Shown: positions 26,493-34,634 of the stretch, piece by piece | Numbering within the stretch: position 1 is the first letter of the stretch | Layout: the number at the start of each line of letters is the position of its first letter | Assembly: GCA_963757605.1 (NCBI GenBank) | Contig: CAVWSF010000005.1 | Location: 372,001 to 436,000, forward strand | DNA from: JAICJC01 sp963757605 | GTDB lineage: Bacteria; Actinomycetota; Thermoleophilia; Gaiellales; JAICJC01 | Direction: 5' to 3' | Length of the DNA: 64,000 nt | Notes under the pieces: model-generated | Told to the model about the DNA's origin: nothing | Databases searched by the model: none | Seen by the model: only the letters and a program-made list of their open reading frames with translations | Position numbers and translations under genes: made by a program

Positions 26493-27014
26493 ATGTCCGA
26501 GATCAAGAAGATGCTCGCGGCAAACCAGGAGTTCGCAGGCTCGTTCACCCAGGGGGACCTGCCCATGCCGCCCGCGCGGCACGTGGCGATCCTGACCTGC
26601 ATGGACGCCCGCATCCACCCCGCCAAGGCGCTCGGCCTCGAGCTCGGCGACGCGCACGTGATCCGAAACGCCGGCGGCCGCGCCTCCGACGACGCGATCC
26701 GCTCGCTCATCATCTCGTCGCGCCTGCTCGGGACGACCGAGTTCGCGGTCATCCACCACACCGACTGCGGGATGCTGACGTTCACGAACGACCATCTCCA
26801 GGCGAAGCTGCAGCAGGAGACCGGCGAGGACGCATCCGGCATCGACTTCCTCCCGTTCCCGGACGTCGAGCAGAGCGTCCGCGACGACGTCGACAGCATC
26901 CTGTCCACGCCGTTCATCGATCCGTCGATCCAGGTGTCGGGCTACATCTACGACGTCCACTCCGGCACGGTGGAGCAGGTCGTCGCGCCCGTCGCGGCCG
27001 GCGCCACGGCCTAG
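26493..27014 (+). CDS. Beta-class carbonic anhydrase
   Basis: 173 residues. Hydrates CO2 to bicarbonate. Zinc ligands: Cys and the Asp-Arg dyad in ILTCMDARIHP, then His and Cys in AVIHHTDCGM; VIRNAGGRASDDAIRSLIIS is the usual core. It resembles the short Rv1284-like beta type. A GAAGGAGAGG site lies 5 bases before the ATG, which decides the start over an upstream in-frame ATG at 26442. TGCTAATCT at about 26455 could be an extended -10. Ends 4 bases into the convergent NlpC/P60 gene. Confidence 0.95.
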   Translation: MSEIKKMLAANQEFAGSFTQGDLPMPPARHVAILTCMDARIHPAKALGLELGDAHVIRNAGGRASDDAIRSLIISSRLLGTTEFAVIHHTDCGMLTFTNDHLQAKLQQETGEDASGIDFLPFPDVEQSVRDDVDSILSTPFIDPSIQVSGYIYDVHSGTVEQVVAPVAAGATA

Positions 27015-28789
27015 AACGGGTTGACCGCGTCGAACGCGGCGTGCAGGCCGCTGCGCGCCGCGTTCCGCACGCGATCGACGGCCCGCCCGATCGCCGAGCG
27101 GTAGCGGTAGGCGTACGACAGAGCGAGGATGGTGGAGCCGACCGCGCAGAGTGCGAGACCGACCGGCGGGACCTCGGCCGTCGCCGCGCCCAGCGACAGG
27201 AGCCCGGTCCCGGTGGTCGCAAGCCCGGCCGCGGTGAGCCCGTAACCGGCGCCCTGGGCCATGGCGAACACAAACTCGTCGCGGGTGCGCGCGCGGCGGG
27301 CCGCCAGGAAGCTGGACCCGGCGAAGATCAGCGTCCCCGCCAGCGTGAAGCGCGCGGCCCAGAGTCCGAAGAGGCCGAGCGGCATCCCGCCCTCCGCCAC
27401 GCCGGCCACCGCCTCGGCCGCGTCCCACGTGCTGCCCGCGGCCGCCGTGAGGTCACGCTCCCACTCCCGCGGGAGCACGTTCGCGAGGACGAGAACGCCC
27501 GCCCGGAACCCCGTCTTGAGCCCGGCGGCACCCTGAAACGCGACCCTGCCGCCCGTCTCCTCGAGGTGCTCGCCGACGTGCTGTGCGCCGGTCATGAGCT
27601 CGGTGACCCGCCGTGCGATCCAGAGCCGGCCGCCGCCCCCGTCCGCGGCCGGCAGACGCACGAGCGGCTCGGCGTGAAGCGGCGAGATCCACGCGGGGGG
27701 CGACGCCTCGGGAACGGGCAGGAGACGCACCGCCCCGCCGGAATCGAGGCCGGGGCCCGAGCCGCGCCGCAGGACGGCCGCCGCCAGCGACCCGTTGCCG
27801 AGCGCGTCTGCCAGCGCCGCTGCGAGATCGCCGGGATGACGCCGCTGGGCGGCGTCCAGCCGCGCCGCGGCCGCCTCGGGATCCGTCGCGACGCCGAGGG
27901 CGAGCTCGGCCGCGATGACGTGCGCCGGCACCTGGTGGCGGCGGGCCGCGGCGTCGACCGCGGGATCGGGCGGCACGCCGCGCGGCGGAGGTCCGGCGAG
28001 CCGACCGAAGCCGTCCCATCCGCCCGCCGCGAGCGACTCGTAGCGCACCTCGGCGCCGCTGTGCGGCGCGGCCACGACCGTCTCGCCGCCGACGTACATC
28101 CCCACGTGGTGGGGCGCGCCGGATGCCGCGCCGACGAAGACGAGGTCGCCGGGAGCGAGCGCGTCGGGCACAAGCGGCGACGACAGCCGCCACAGCTCGG
28201 CTGCCGTCGGCCGGCCCGGCAGGCTGACCCCCGCGGCGGCGTACGCGTAGTCGATCAGGCCCGAGCAGTCGAAGCCGCCCTCCGCGCGGCTCTCGCCGCC
28301 CCACACGTACGGCCACCCGACCTGGGCCTCGGCGGCGGCGACGGCGGCCAGCGGGCCGCGGGCGCCGTGCAGATCGACCGGCCGGAAGTCGCGGTCGGGC
28401 AGCGTCGCGGTGTAGGCGATCCCGGCCCGGGCCGCCTCGACGGCTGCCCGTCGCTCCTCCCCCACCACCGGCAGCGTGCCCTCCACGCCGACCGCGACGG
28501 TGACGTCGACGGCCGTGGCGACCGCTCCGGTGCGCTCGATCTCGAGCCCCGTCAGGCGCGCCCCGTTGGCGCGGGCCGCCGCCGACGCCGCCGTCCGCAC
28601 GGCCGTCGAGTCAGCCGCCGGGTCGGCGACCAGCGTGCGAGCCGCGGCGAGCGCCGCGATGTCGGCCGCCGTCTGGGCCTCCGCCCCGCCCGCCCCGATC
28701 CGGGCCACGTAGAGCAGGACGACGGCCGCGAGGAGGACGGCCGTGAGCCCGCCGATCGCGCCGATCGCGATCTGACCGCGCTCCCTCAC
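27011..28789 (-). CDS. TadG-like / NlpC-P60 fusion protein
   Basis: 592 residues in an unusual order. Residues 1-120 are a TadG/Rv3654c-like leader: REGQ-type start RERGQIAIGAIGGLTAVLL, one membrane helix and the Ala-rich AAEAQTAADIAALAAARTLV seen in helicase/secretion-neighbourhood proteins. Residues 150-250 form an NlpC/P60 peptidase: YVWGGESRAEGGFDCSGLIDYAY (Cys175), LAPGDLVFVGA and HHVGMYVGG (His228), then His243. The rest includes a low-complexity region and two or three C-terminal membrane segments. It would place a peptidoglycan endopeptidase on a pilin-like anchor. The GTG start overlaps the TadE-like gene by 4 bases. Confidence 0.78.
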   Translation of the reverse strand: MRERGQIAIGAIGGLTAVLLAAVVLLYVARIGAGGAEAQTAADIAALAAARTLVADPAADSTAVRTAASAAARANGARLTGLEIERTGAVATAVDVTVAVGVEGTLPVVGEERRAAVEAARAGIAYTATLPDRDFRPVDLHGARGPLAAVAAAEAQVGWPYVWGGESRAEGGFDCSGLIDYAYAAAGVSLPGRPTAAELWRLSSPLVPDALAPGDLVFVGAASGAPHHVGMYVGGETVVAAPHSGAEVRYESLAAGGWDGFGRLAGPPPRGVPPDPAVDAAARRHQVPAHVIAAELALGVATDPEAAAARLDAAQRRHPGDLAAALADALGNGSLAAAVLRRGSGPGLDSGGAVRLLPVPEASPPAWISPLHAEPLVRLPAADGGGGRLWIARRVTELMTGAQHVGEHLEETGGRVAFQGAAGLKTGFRAGVLVLANVLPREWERDLTAAAGSTWDAAEAVAGVAEGGMPLGLFGLWAARFTLAGTLIFAGSSFLAARRARTRDEFVFAMAQGAGYGLTAAGLATTGTGLLSLGAATAEVPPVGLALCAVGSTILALSYAYRYRSAIGRAVDRVRNAARSGLHAAFDAVNPF

Positions 28790-29070
28790 GAGATGCGGGC
28801 GGTCGCGGCCACCTCGAACTCGTGCCCGAGCACGCCGACCGGCACCGCGACGTGGACGGTGCCGCCCGAGACCCGCACCCGGGCGCCGTGCGTCACGTCC
28901 CGCGGAAGCGGCCGCCCCTCGGCCACGAGCACCGCCGCCTGGTCGGCGATCCGCTCGGCCCGCGTCCGCGCCTGCCACACCTGGAAGAGCGGGAGCAGGC
29001 CCACGGCGAGGACGGCCGCCAGCGCGGCGGCGAACACGAGCTCGATCGAGGCCTGCCCGCGGGCATTCAC
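28786..29070 (-). CDS. TadE-like pseudopilin
   Basis: 94 residues. MNARGQASIELVFAAALAAVLAVGLLPLFQVW has the R-GQASIE-hydrophobic leader typical of TadE/Flp-type pseudopilins, followed by a short basic/acidic helix (RTRAERIADQAAVLVAEG) and a small beta region. No cytoplasmic ATPase or TadB/C platform gene is in the window, so the assembly machine, if used, is elsewhere. Coupled by 4-base overlaps to genes on both sides, forming a three-gene operon with the other TadE-like protein first and the NlpC/P60 fusion last. Confidence 0.75.
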   Translation of the reverse strand: MNARGQASIELVFAAALAAVLAVGLLPLFQVWQARTRAERIADQAAVLVAEGRPLPRDVTHGARVRVSGGTVHVAVPVGVLGHEFEVAATARIS

Positions 29071-29390
29071 TGGTGGACGACCGGCGCCGACGACGACACC
29101 TCGGGCGCGAAGCCCGGCACGACGCTCGGGACGTGGACGGTCACGACCAGCCGGCCGCCGCGCTCCGTCGCCGTGGCATCCGCCCGCAGCGGGGACGGGA
29201 GCGCCGCCAGGGCGGCCGACCGCGCCGGACGGCCCACGAGCGCCGCCCGCGCGCCGCGCCGCGACGCCGACTCGGCGGCGGTGAGCGCGAGCCCGGTCAG
29301 CGCGGCCTGCCAGACGCTGACGATGACGAGCATCAGCACGGGCACGAGTGCGACCACCTCGACACTCGCCTGCGCTCGCTCACGGGACAT
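29067..29390 (-). CDS. TadE-like pseudopilin
   Basis: 107 residues. The start MSRERAQASVEVVALVPVLMLVIVSVWQ is a TadE-type leader (RAQASVE before the membrane helix), followed by LTGLALTAAESASRRGARAAL, a pattern seen in TadE proteins, and a beta-rich tail. First gene of the three-gene TadE-TadE-NlpC/P60 operon; its stop overlaps the next start by 4 bases. Divergent from the HemQ-type gene, with 88 bases between, where both promoters must lie. Confidence 0.75.
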   Translation of the reverse strand: MSRERAQASVEVVALVPVLMLVIVSVWQAALTGLALTAAESASRRGARAALVGRPARSAALAALPSPLRADATATERGGRLVVTVHVPSVVPGFAPEVSSSAPVVHQ

Positions 29391-29478
29391 GCGCCCACCG
29401 TACGAGCGGCCTCCGTCACACGACCATGTCCAGACGGTTGCGGGAGCGTCACAATCCGGCTGCTACGATCGACGCAGG

Positions 29479-30228
29479 ATGAGCGACGTCGACACGCCGC
29501 CCAACAACAGCTCGGGCGAAGATCGCCAGTTCGTGCACTTCTCGTTCTACTCGCTCGACCCGGCGTTCCGGCGGCTGCCGGCGATCGAGCAGGAGGCGGC
29601 CCGCGCCGAGCTCCAGGCGGCGATCGAGGACGCTGGCGAGCGCTTCCCGGTGCGGCCCTACACGATGCACGGCATCCGCCCCGACGCCGACTTCATGCTC
29701 TGGAAGGTCTCCGAGCGGCTCGAGGACTTCAGCGAGCTGGCCACGGCGATCATGTCGACCTCGCTCGGCGGCTACCTCCGGACGCCGTACGCGTACCTGT
29801 CGATGACGAAGCGCTCCCAGTACGTGAAGGGCGAGGGCCGCTCGATGCACAAGCGCGGCCAGATCGTCTGGAACCCCGAGTCGCGCTACCTCCTCATCTA
29901 CCCGATGGTGAAGACGCGCGCCTGGTACCAACTCTCCAAGCCGGCTCGGCAGGGGATCATGAACGAGCACATCGCCACCGGGCACCAGTTCCCGACGGTG
30001 AAGATCAACACGACGTACTCGTTCGGGATCGACGACCAGGAGTTCGTCGTCGCCTTCGAGACCGACCACGTCGGCGACTTCCTCGACCTCATGATGGCGC
30101 TGCGCGAGACGGAGGCCAGCCGCTACACCGAGCGGGACACGCCCATCTTCACCTGCATCTCGTGCTCGGTCGAGGAGGCGCTGCGCTCCATGGGCGGCGC
30201 CGCGATCGGTACCATGGAGCCGGCGTGA
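29479..30228 (+). CDS. Chlorite-dismutase-family coproheme decarboxylase (HemQ/ChdC-like)
   Basis: 249 residues. In monoderm bacteria this family converts coproheme to heme b in the last step of the coproporphyrin-dependent pathway. Seen: FVHFSFYSLDPAFRRLP, YTMHGIRPDADFMLWKVSERLEDF, LIYPMVKTRAWYQLSKPARQGIMNEH (with the catalytic Tyr region YP..KTR.WY and heme-side His), SFGIDDQEFVVAFETD and MALRETEASRYTERDTPIFTC. The decarboxylase role is inferred from the family; no other heme genes are nearby. Its stop overlaps the GTG of ridA. Confidence 0.85.
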   Translation: MSDVDTPPNNSSGEDRQFVHFSFYSLDPAFRRLPAIEQEAARAELQAAIEDAGERFPVRPYTMHGIRPDADFMLWKVSERLEDFSELATAIMSTSLGGYLRTPYAYLSMTKRSQYVKGEGRSMHKRGQIVWNPESRYLLIYPMVKTRAWYQLSKPARQGIMNEHIATGHQFPTVKINTTYSFGIDDQEFVVAFETDHVGDFLDLMMALRETEASRYTERDTPIFTCISCSVEEALRSMGGAAIGTMEPA

Positions 30229-30614
30229 GCAAGACGCCCGTCCGCACCGACGGCGCCCCGGCACCCGTCTCGGGCGCGCCCTACTCCCAGGCGATCGTCG
30301 CGAACGGCCTCGTCTTCGTGTCCGGGCAGGTGCCGATCGACCCGTCGACGGGGAAGCTGGTCGAGGGCGGGATCGCCGAGCACACCCACCGCTGCTTCGA
30401 CAACCTCGCGGCCATCCTGGCCGAGGCTGGAAGCGGGCTCGACAAGCTCGTGAAGACGACCGTCTTCCTCGACGACATCGGCGACTTCGCCGCGATGAAC
30501 GCCGTCTACGGGGAGCGCGTGCCCGAGCCGTTCCCGGCCCGGTCGGCCATCGAGATCTCGCAGATCCCCCTCCCCGGGGCGCTGGTCGAGATCGAGGTCG
30601 TCGCGCTGGTCTAG
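30225..30614 (+). CDS. ridA: RidA-family enamine/imine deaminase
   Basis: 129 residues. RidA proteins hydrolyse reactive 2-aminoacrylate and other enamines to keto acids. Seen: PYSQAIVANGLVFVSGQVPIDP, HTHRCFDNLAAILAEAG, VFLDDIGDFAAMNAVYG and the signature PFPARSAIEISQIPLPGALVEIEVVAL, with the substrate-binding Arg in PARS. All key residues are intact. GTG start overlaps the HemQ-type stop by 4 bases; heme enzymes and RidA are not functionally linked in any way I know. Confidence 0.93.
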   Translation: MSKTPVRTDGAPAPVSGAPYSQAIVANGLVFVSGQVPIDPSTGKLVEGGIAEHTHRCFDNLAAILAEAGSGLDKLVKTTVFLDDIGDFAAMNAVYGERVPEPFPARSAIEISQIPLPGALVEIEVVALV

Positions 30615-31297
30615 CGGCGCGCCGGCGCAGCCGGCGTGATGCCCACGTGGACGCGCTCGGCCGGCGACGCGACCGCGAGCGCGGGCTCGACGTCCCGCAG
30701 GCAGACGCCCGCCATGAAGAGCGCGTCGTGCTCGGCGGCGTCGAGGCGGGCAGCGGCCGGGACGATCGCGCGGGAGAGCGCCGCGCCCCGGCCGAGGAAC
30801 CTGCGGCCGAATGCGAGGCCGCCCGGCGACTGAAGGTGCAGCGGATCGCCGGTCTCCACCGCTTTCGTGGCGACCTCGGCCACCAGCGTCGTCGAGCAGT
30901 CCTCGGGGCGCTCCTGCCGCAGCTCGTGGAACCGCACGACGGCGGGCGCCTCGGCGAATTCGTCGGTCGCGTGGCCCGCCCGCCTGCGCACGAGCTCGGG
31001 GTCGAGCTCGCACATGCGCCAGATGTAGCCGGCGATCACGACCTCGCGCGCAGCCCGGAAATGGTCGTCGCCGGACGGTGCGTTGACCGCCTCGGCGGCG
31101 ACGACGCCGACGGCGTGCGCGACCTCGAGCCGCATCGTGACGCCCGGGACGAGCGCCGCGGCGAAGCGGTCGGCGGCCTCGTCGAACAGGCGGTCGTTGG
31201 TCTCGAGCGCGATCTCGCGGATCTCGGGATGCGCGACCAGCGCGGCCTGGATCCGCTCTGCCCTGGTGCGCTCTCCTGCCAATCTCTGGAAGGCCAT
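30611..31297 (-). CDS. Unrecognised cytoplasmic protein
   Basis: 228 residues, mostly helical by composition. I do not recognise it. It starts MAFQRLAGERTRAERIQAALVAHPEI and contains EVAHAVGVVAAEAVNAP, YIWRMCELDPELVRRRAGH, ALSRAIVPAAARLDAAEHDAL and ends PAERVHVGITPAAPARR. No signal peptide, membrane segment or Cys cluster. Codon use looks like its neighbours. It overlaps the convergent ridA end by 4 bases and is divergent from the Nudix gene, with about 100 bases between. Confidence 0.6.
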   Translation of the reverse strand: MAFQRLAGERTRAERIQAALVAHPEIREIALETNDRLFDEAADRFAAALVPGVTMRLEVAHAVGVVAAEAVNAPSGDDHFRAAREVVIAGYIWRMCELDPELVRRRAGHATDEFAEAPAVVRFHELRQERPEDCSTTLVAEVATKAVETGDPLHLQSPGGLAFGRRFLGRGAALSRAIVPAAARLDAAEHDALFMAGVCLRDVEPALAVASPAERVHVGITPAAPARR

Positions 31298-31399
31298 CTG
31301 CTCCGACCGTACGCGGCCCGGCGGACGGAAGCAAGGTCTGCCGTCACGAAAATCACTCTTTTGGGGCGGTTTCGCAAGCCCAGCCCGGATACTTCGTGC

Positions 31400-31817
31400 G
31401 TGAGCCGCGACATCACACTCGCTGTCGCCGTCGTCGTCCGTGACATGAACGGCCACGTGCTGCTGGTGAAGGAGAACTACGGCCGCCGGAGATGGGGCCT
31501 TCCCGGCGGAGAGGTGGAGCCTGCCGAGAGTCCCGCCGCCACGGCCATCCGCGAGGCCGCGGAGGAAACCGGCGTGCGGGTGGAGCTCCTCCACCTGGTC
31601 GCGGTCTACTTCCTCCGGACGAACCGGCGGGGTCTCCGATTCATGTTCGCGGCGCGGATCGTTGACGGCGAGCCGGCGGTGCAGCCGGGCGACGAGATCG
31701 CCGAGCTGGGCTGGTTCGCACCAGACGCTGCCCGGTCCGATGACGCACACCGCCCCCCACGGGATTCGCGACGCGATCGCGGGGGTCCGGGGGGCGTTCC
31801 GCGAGATCGACGCGTAG
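31400..31817 (+). CDS. Nudix hydrolase (frameshift near the C-terminus)
   Basis: A perfect Nudix box G-x5-E-x7-REUxEExGU is present: GGEVEPAESPAATAIREAAEETGV. Preceding strands VAVVVRDMNGHVLLVKENYG and WGLPG and following LVAVYFLRTNRRGLRFMFAARI fit an ADP-ribose or nucleotide hydrolase. The frame breaks near 31731: IAELGWFAPDA should continue LPGPMTHTAPHGIRDAI and GAFREIDA in the next frame, ending at the TAG at 31815. Two missing bases (or one extra) explain it. Without repair the protein runs on into unrelated sequence. GTG at 31400 is the likely start. Confidence 0.85.
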
Positions 31818-31826
31818 AGTCATGCC

Positions 31827-32165
31827 GTGGCGTCCGATCCCCACGAGCCGCCGCCCGGGTACGTCCGCGCACGGCTGCGGATGGTCGCCGTCGAGGCAGG
31901 CGGGCCGCCGGCCGGCGTCGCCGACGGCGCCCGCCCGAACTGGGGGATCGGCCAGCGCCTTTCCGGCGACGGGTTGCTGGGGCGGGCACTGGTGACGGTC
32001 GAGGGCGCTGGCACGATCGGGCCCGGCGAGACCGGCCTGGTGCGCATCCACCCGACCGACTGGGATGCGTGGGGTGACGTCCGTCCCGGCGAGACGATCC
32101 CGATACTCGAAGGGCCGCGGATCGTCGGCGTGGCGGAGATCGTGGAGGTCGTGCGGTCGGCGTGA
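31827..32165 (+). CDS. Stand-alone protein resembling elongation factor Tu domain III
   Basis: 112 residues. PPGYVRARLRMVAVEAGG, RPNWGIGQRL, VRIHPTDWDAWGDVRPGETIPILEG and PRIVGVAEIVEVV recall the beta-barrel of EF-Tu-like C-terminal domains (RPxF/W, P-G-E, G-x-VG-x-G-xV pattern). No GTPase domain is attached. Function unknown. GTG start, 9 bases after the end of the Nudix gene, so probably cotranscribed. Likely a real gene given conserved strand pattern; the domain match is by eye. Confidence 0.65.
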   Translation: MASDPHEPPPGYVRARLRMVAVEAGGPPAGVADGARPNWGIGQRLSGDGLLGRALVTVEGAGTIGPGETGLVRIHPTDWDAWGDVRPGETIPILEGPRIVGVAEIVEVVRSA

Positions 32166-32239
32166 GCATTTCTCGGGTTTACACGACCGCGTGCGAGCAC
32201 GGTCATGACGGTGTTCGAGGCGGGGTTCCCGAAAGTTCA

Positions 32240-32284
32240 ATAAAATGCATCTAAAGGGCCTAAAACGCAGTATAATGCGTGATA
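32240..32284 (+). promoter_or_regulatory. Promoter of hipBA with consensus -10 and likely leaderless start
   Basis: A perfect TATAAT lies at 32271-32276 in a locally AT-rich stretch. Seven to eight bases after it is the ATG of hipB, so the transcript likely starts at or next to the start codon. No Shine-Dalgarno precedes it. The -35 region is weak. Near-direct repeats AAAATGCAT (32242-32250) and TATAATGCGT (32271-32280) overlap the promoter and may be the HipB operator. Confidence 0.5.
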
Positions 32285-32613
32285 TGGCTCGACGGACACA
32301 CCCGTACTCCCGGACGACTCGCGAGGCCTTGAGGCTGCTTGGCGGGCGCGTCGCCGTGGCTCGCCGCGAGCGGCGCATGACGATCAATGAGCTCGCAGAG
32401 CGGGCAAGCGTCGCCCCCAACACCATCAGGAAGGTCGAGCACGGCGACCCGACGGTGTCCCTCGGGATCGCGTTCGAGATCGCCTCGTTGGTCGGTGTAC
32501 CCCTGTTCGACGAATCACCGGCTCGTCGGCGACTGGAGCGACGCCTCGTTGACGAACGGCTCGCCGTGCTGCCAGAGCGGGTGCGACCGCTCGAGATCGA
32601 CGATGACTTCTAA
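32284..32613 (+). CDS. hipB: HipB-like antitoxin, XRE-family regulator
   Basis: 109 residues. The HTH reads LGGRVAVARRERRMTINELAERASVAPNTIRKVEHGDPTVSLGIAFEIAS, a standard Cro/CI-type fold, with a charged tail that would contact the toxin. It should repress its own operon and neutralise HipA. ATG at 32284 is chosen because it falls at the predicted transcription start; upstream in-frame ATGs (32245, 32278) lie in or before the promoter. Base composition here and in hipA is less GC-rich than the neighbours, which hints at transfer. Overlaps hipA by 11 bases. Confidence 0.85.
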   Translation: MARRTHPYSRTTREALRLLGGRVAVARRERRMTINELAERASVAPNTIRKVEHGDPTVSLGIAFEIASLVGVPLFDESPARRRLERRLVDERLAVLPERVRPLEIDDDF

Positions 32614-33880
32614 CCCGGCCGCTCCTGTCTTCGTGTGGGTGTGGTTGCCCGGATCGGTCGAGCCGGTTGTCGCCGGCCGCCTCGACCGTGCCGGCGATGT
32701 CAGCACCTTCACATATGGGCGAAGCTATCTCTCACGGCCGAACGCCATCCCTCTCTATCTGCCGGAACTGCCTCTACGGCAAGGACCGACTCGGCCGCTC
32801 GTCGGTCGGGTGGCCGGCTGCATCGAGGACGCAGCACCGGACAGCTGGGGCATGCGGGTCATCCTTCACGGCCGTTCGGGTGGGCGTACCGATGACGCGG
32901 ACGTCGACGATCTCGATCTTTTCACCTACCTGCTCGAATCCGGATCGGATCGGATCGGCGCCCTGGACTTCCAGGTGTCGTCGACGCTGTACGCCCCGCG
33001 CGAGACCGAGGGGACACTCGACGATCTCATTCCGGCAGCCGAGATGGTTGAGGCGGGTGAACCGCTTCCCGAGGATCTCGATCAAGCGCTCGTTCACGGG
33101 AGCTCCGTAGGCGGGGCCAGGCCAAAGGCGCTTCTGAGAGACGGCGGCCGCACGCTGATCGCGAAGTTCAGCTCGACTACCGACACCTACCCCATCGTCA
33201 GAGGCGAGTTCCTCGCGATGCACCTCGCGGAACTTGCCGGGCTTTCGGTGGCCAAGGTTGAGCTCGTCGAGGCACTGTCCAGGGATGTCCTCCTTATCGA
33301 GCGCTTCGATCGCCCGCCGTCCGGGGGACGGCGGTCGATGGTGTCCGGCCTGACGATTCTGGGCCTGGATGAGTGGGGCGGCCTCCACGCGAGCTACGCC
33401 GATCTTGCCGAGGTGATCCGGACGCGCTTCACACACCCCGACGCAACCAGGCGCGAGTTGTTCGCTCGGATCACGTTCAACATTCTGGTGGGGAACAATG
33501 ACGACCACGCTCGCAACCACGCCGCGTTTTGGGACGGCAGCCGCCTGACGCTGACACCCGCATACGACATCACGCCCATGCTCCGTGCCGGCCGCACGGC
33601 CGAGCAGGTGATGGCGATTGGCGAAGACGGCTGGAAGAGGAGCCAGCTCGGCGGCTGCGTCGAACGCGCATCCGCGTACCATCTGAGCGCGGCGGAGGCA
33701 CACGAGATCATCGATCACCAGATCGAGACCATCTCTCGTCACTGGACCGATGCCTGCGATCTGGCACGCCTAACTCGGGCCGAGCGCGAGGCTTTCTGGC
33801 GACGGCAGTTCCTGAACTCGTTTGCCTTCGACGACTACGGGTCGCCGGCAGCGCTCCCATTCGAGTACGGCGCCGACTAG
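32603..33880 (+). CDS. hipA: HipA-type serine/threonine kinase toxin
   Basis: 425 residues. HipA toxins phosphorylate a tRNA synthetase (GltX in E. coli) and cause growth arrest. Seen: the N-subdomain (YLPELPLRQG, LVGRVAGCIEDAAPDSWGMRV), the Gly-rich Ser loop VHGSSVGGARPKALL (autophosphorylated Ser near 167-168), nucleotide-binding Lys in LIAKFSS, the LLIERFDR strand, catalytic NNDDHARNHAAFW (Asp300/301, Asn305) and metal-binding TPAYDITPM. All are intact. It follows hipB with an overlapping start. It may belong to a shorter HipA class; the target cannot be told from sequence. Confidence 0.9.
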   Translation: MTSNPAAPVFVWVWLPGSVEPVVAGRLDRAGDVSTFTYGRSYLSRPNAIPLYLPELPLRQGPTRPLVGRVAGCIEDAAPDSWGMRVILHGRSGGRTDDADVDDLDLFTYLLESGSDRIGALDFQVSSTLYAPRETEGTLDDLIPAAEMVEAGEPLPEDLDQALVHGSSVGGARPKALLRDGGRTLIAKFSSTTDTYPIVRGEFLAMHLAELAGLSVAKVELVEALSRDVLLIERFDRPPSGGRRSMVSGLTILGLDEWGGLHASYADLAEVIRTRFTHPDATRRELFARITFNILVGNNDDHARNHAAFWDGSRLTLTPAYDITPMLRAGRTAEQVMAIGEDGWKRSQLGGCVERASAYHLSAAEAHEIIDHQIETISRHWTDACDLARLTRAEREAFWRRQFLNSFAFDDYGSPAALPFEYGAD

Positions 33881-33883
33881 TTC

Positions 33884-34261
33884 CTACAGGTAGTACCGCT
33901 TCGACTCCTGCACGGCCCAGAACATCGCGAACGCGCCCGCGAGGCCGCCGACCACGAGAAGCGGGAAGAAGCTCCCGAGGTCGACCAGGCCGAACGCGTC
34001 GATCGAGTAGCACCCGAACGCGACGGTCAGGGCGCCCATCCCCGCGTAGAGCACGTTCCGCTGGCGGTCGGGCATGAGCGAGATCGCCATCCGGTTCGAC
34101 CGGTACCAGCTGTAGCCGAAGTACCACAGGATGATGATGAAGAGCAGCGAGAGCGTCCCCAGCACGATGTTGAAGATCTGCTGGGAGACGTTGAAGAACA
34201 CGGTCGCGACGATCGCCACGCCGATGATGATCAGAAACCCGCGAATCGTGTCCCGGGTCAT
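33884..34261 (-). CDS. Small membrane protein, unknown
   Basis: 125 residues with about four membrane segments: GFLIIIGVAIVATVFF, IVLGTLSLLFIIILWYFGYSWY, VLYAGMGALTVAFGCYSI and FFPLLVVGGLAGAFAMFWAV. A short basic loop YRSNRMAISLMPDRQRN lies between helices 2 and 3. I do not recognise the family. Its ATG overlaps the stop of the next upstream membrane protein by one base (TGATG), so the two form an operon. Confidence 0.7.
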   Translation of the reverse strand: MTRDTIRGFLIIIGVAIVATVFFNVSQQIFNIVLGTLSLLFIIILWYFGYSWYRSNRMAISLMPDRQRNVLYAGMGALTVAFGCYSIDAFGLVDLGSFFPLLVVGGLAGAFAMFWAVQESKRYYL

Positions 34262-34620
34262 CAGGAGGGCCCCGTCATGAAGGCGCGCACGCCCAGCGCC
34301 GCGACGAGCGCCGAGCCGATCGTGAACAAGAGCAGGTTCCGTCGTCCATCGTCACCCCGCAAAGCATAGGGGTATGCCACGGCGAGAAGGGGGAGCAGGC
34401 CGTAGACGAAGTGCAGCGAGTCGCCCGGCTCGTCGCCCTGCGAGAGCAGGATCAGCCCGAGCGTGGCCTGGGCGAGCACCAGCGTCTGGGCGGCGGCGAG
34501 GAGGTGCCGGTAGGCCGTCCCCGGCGGGCGGTTGCGGCGGTACGCGACGTAGCCCCAGAGCGCCGCGGCCGCGTTCGCCGCGATCAGCAGGGAGCCCACC
34601 ACCGCGTGCACGAGCGGCAT
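34261..34620 (-). CDS. Small membrane protein, unknown
   Basis: 119 residues with about four membrane segments, starting MPLVHAVVGSLLIAANAAAALWGYVAYRR, then LAAAQTLVLAQATLGLILL, HFVYGLLPLLAVAYPYAL and LLLFTIGSALVAALGVRAF. The intervening GDEPGDSLHFVYGLLPL recalls small heme-copper-oxidase-like or cytochrome-assembly membrane proteins only vaguely. Function unknown. First of a pair with the next membrane protein; lies 14 bases downstream of the MFS gene and is probably cotranscribed with it. Confidence 0.7.
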   Translation of the reverse strand: MPLVHAVVGSLLIAANAAAALWGYVAYRRNRPPGTAYRHLLAAAQTLVLAQATLGLILLSQGDEPGDSLHFVYGLLPLLAVAYPYALRGDDGRRNLLLFTIGSALVAALGVRAFMTGPS

Positions 34621-34634
34621 GCCGCGGCACGCTA

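Noticed and set aside
32245..32283. Upstream ATG codons as the hipB start
   Set aside because: They lie before or within the TATAAT promoter and have no ribosome site; the ATG at 32284 fits the predicted transcript start.
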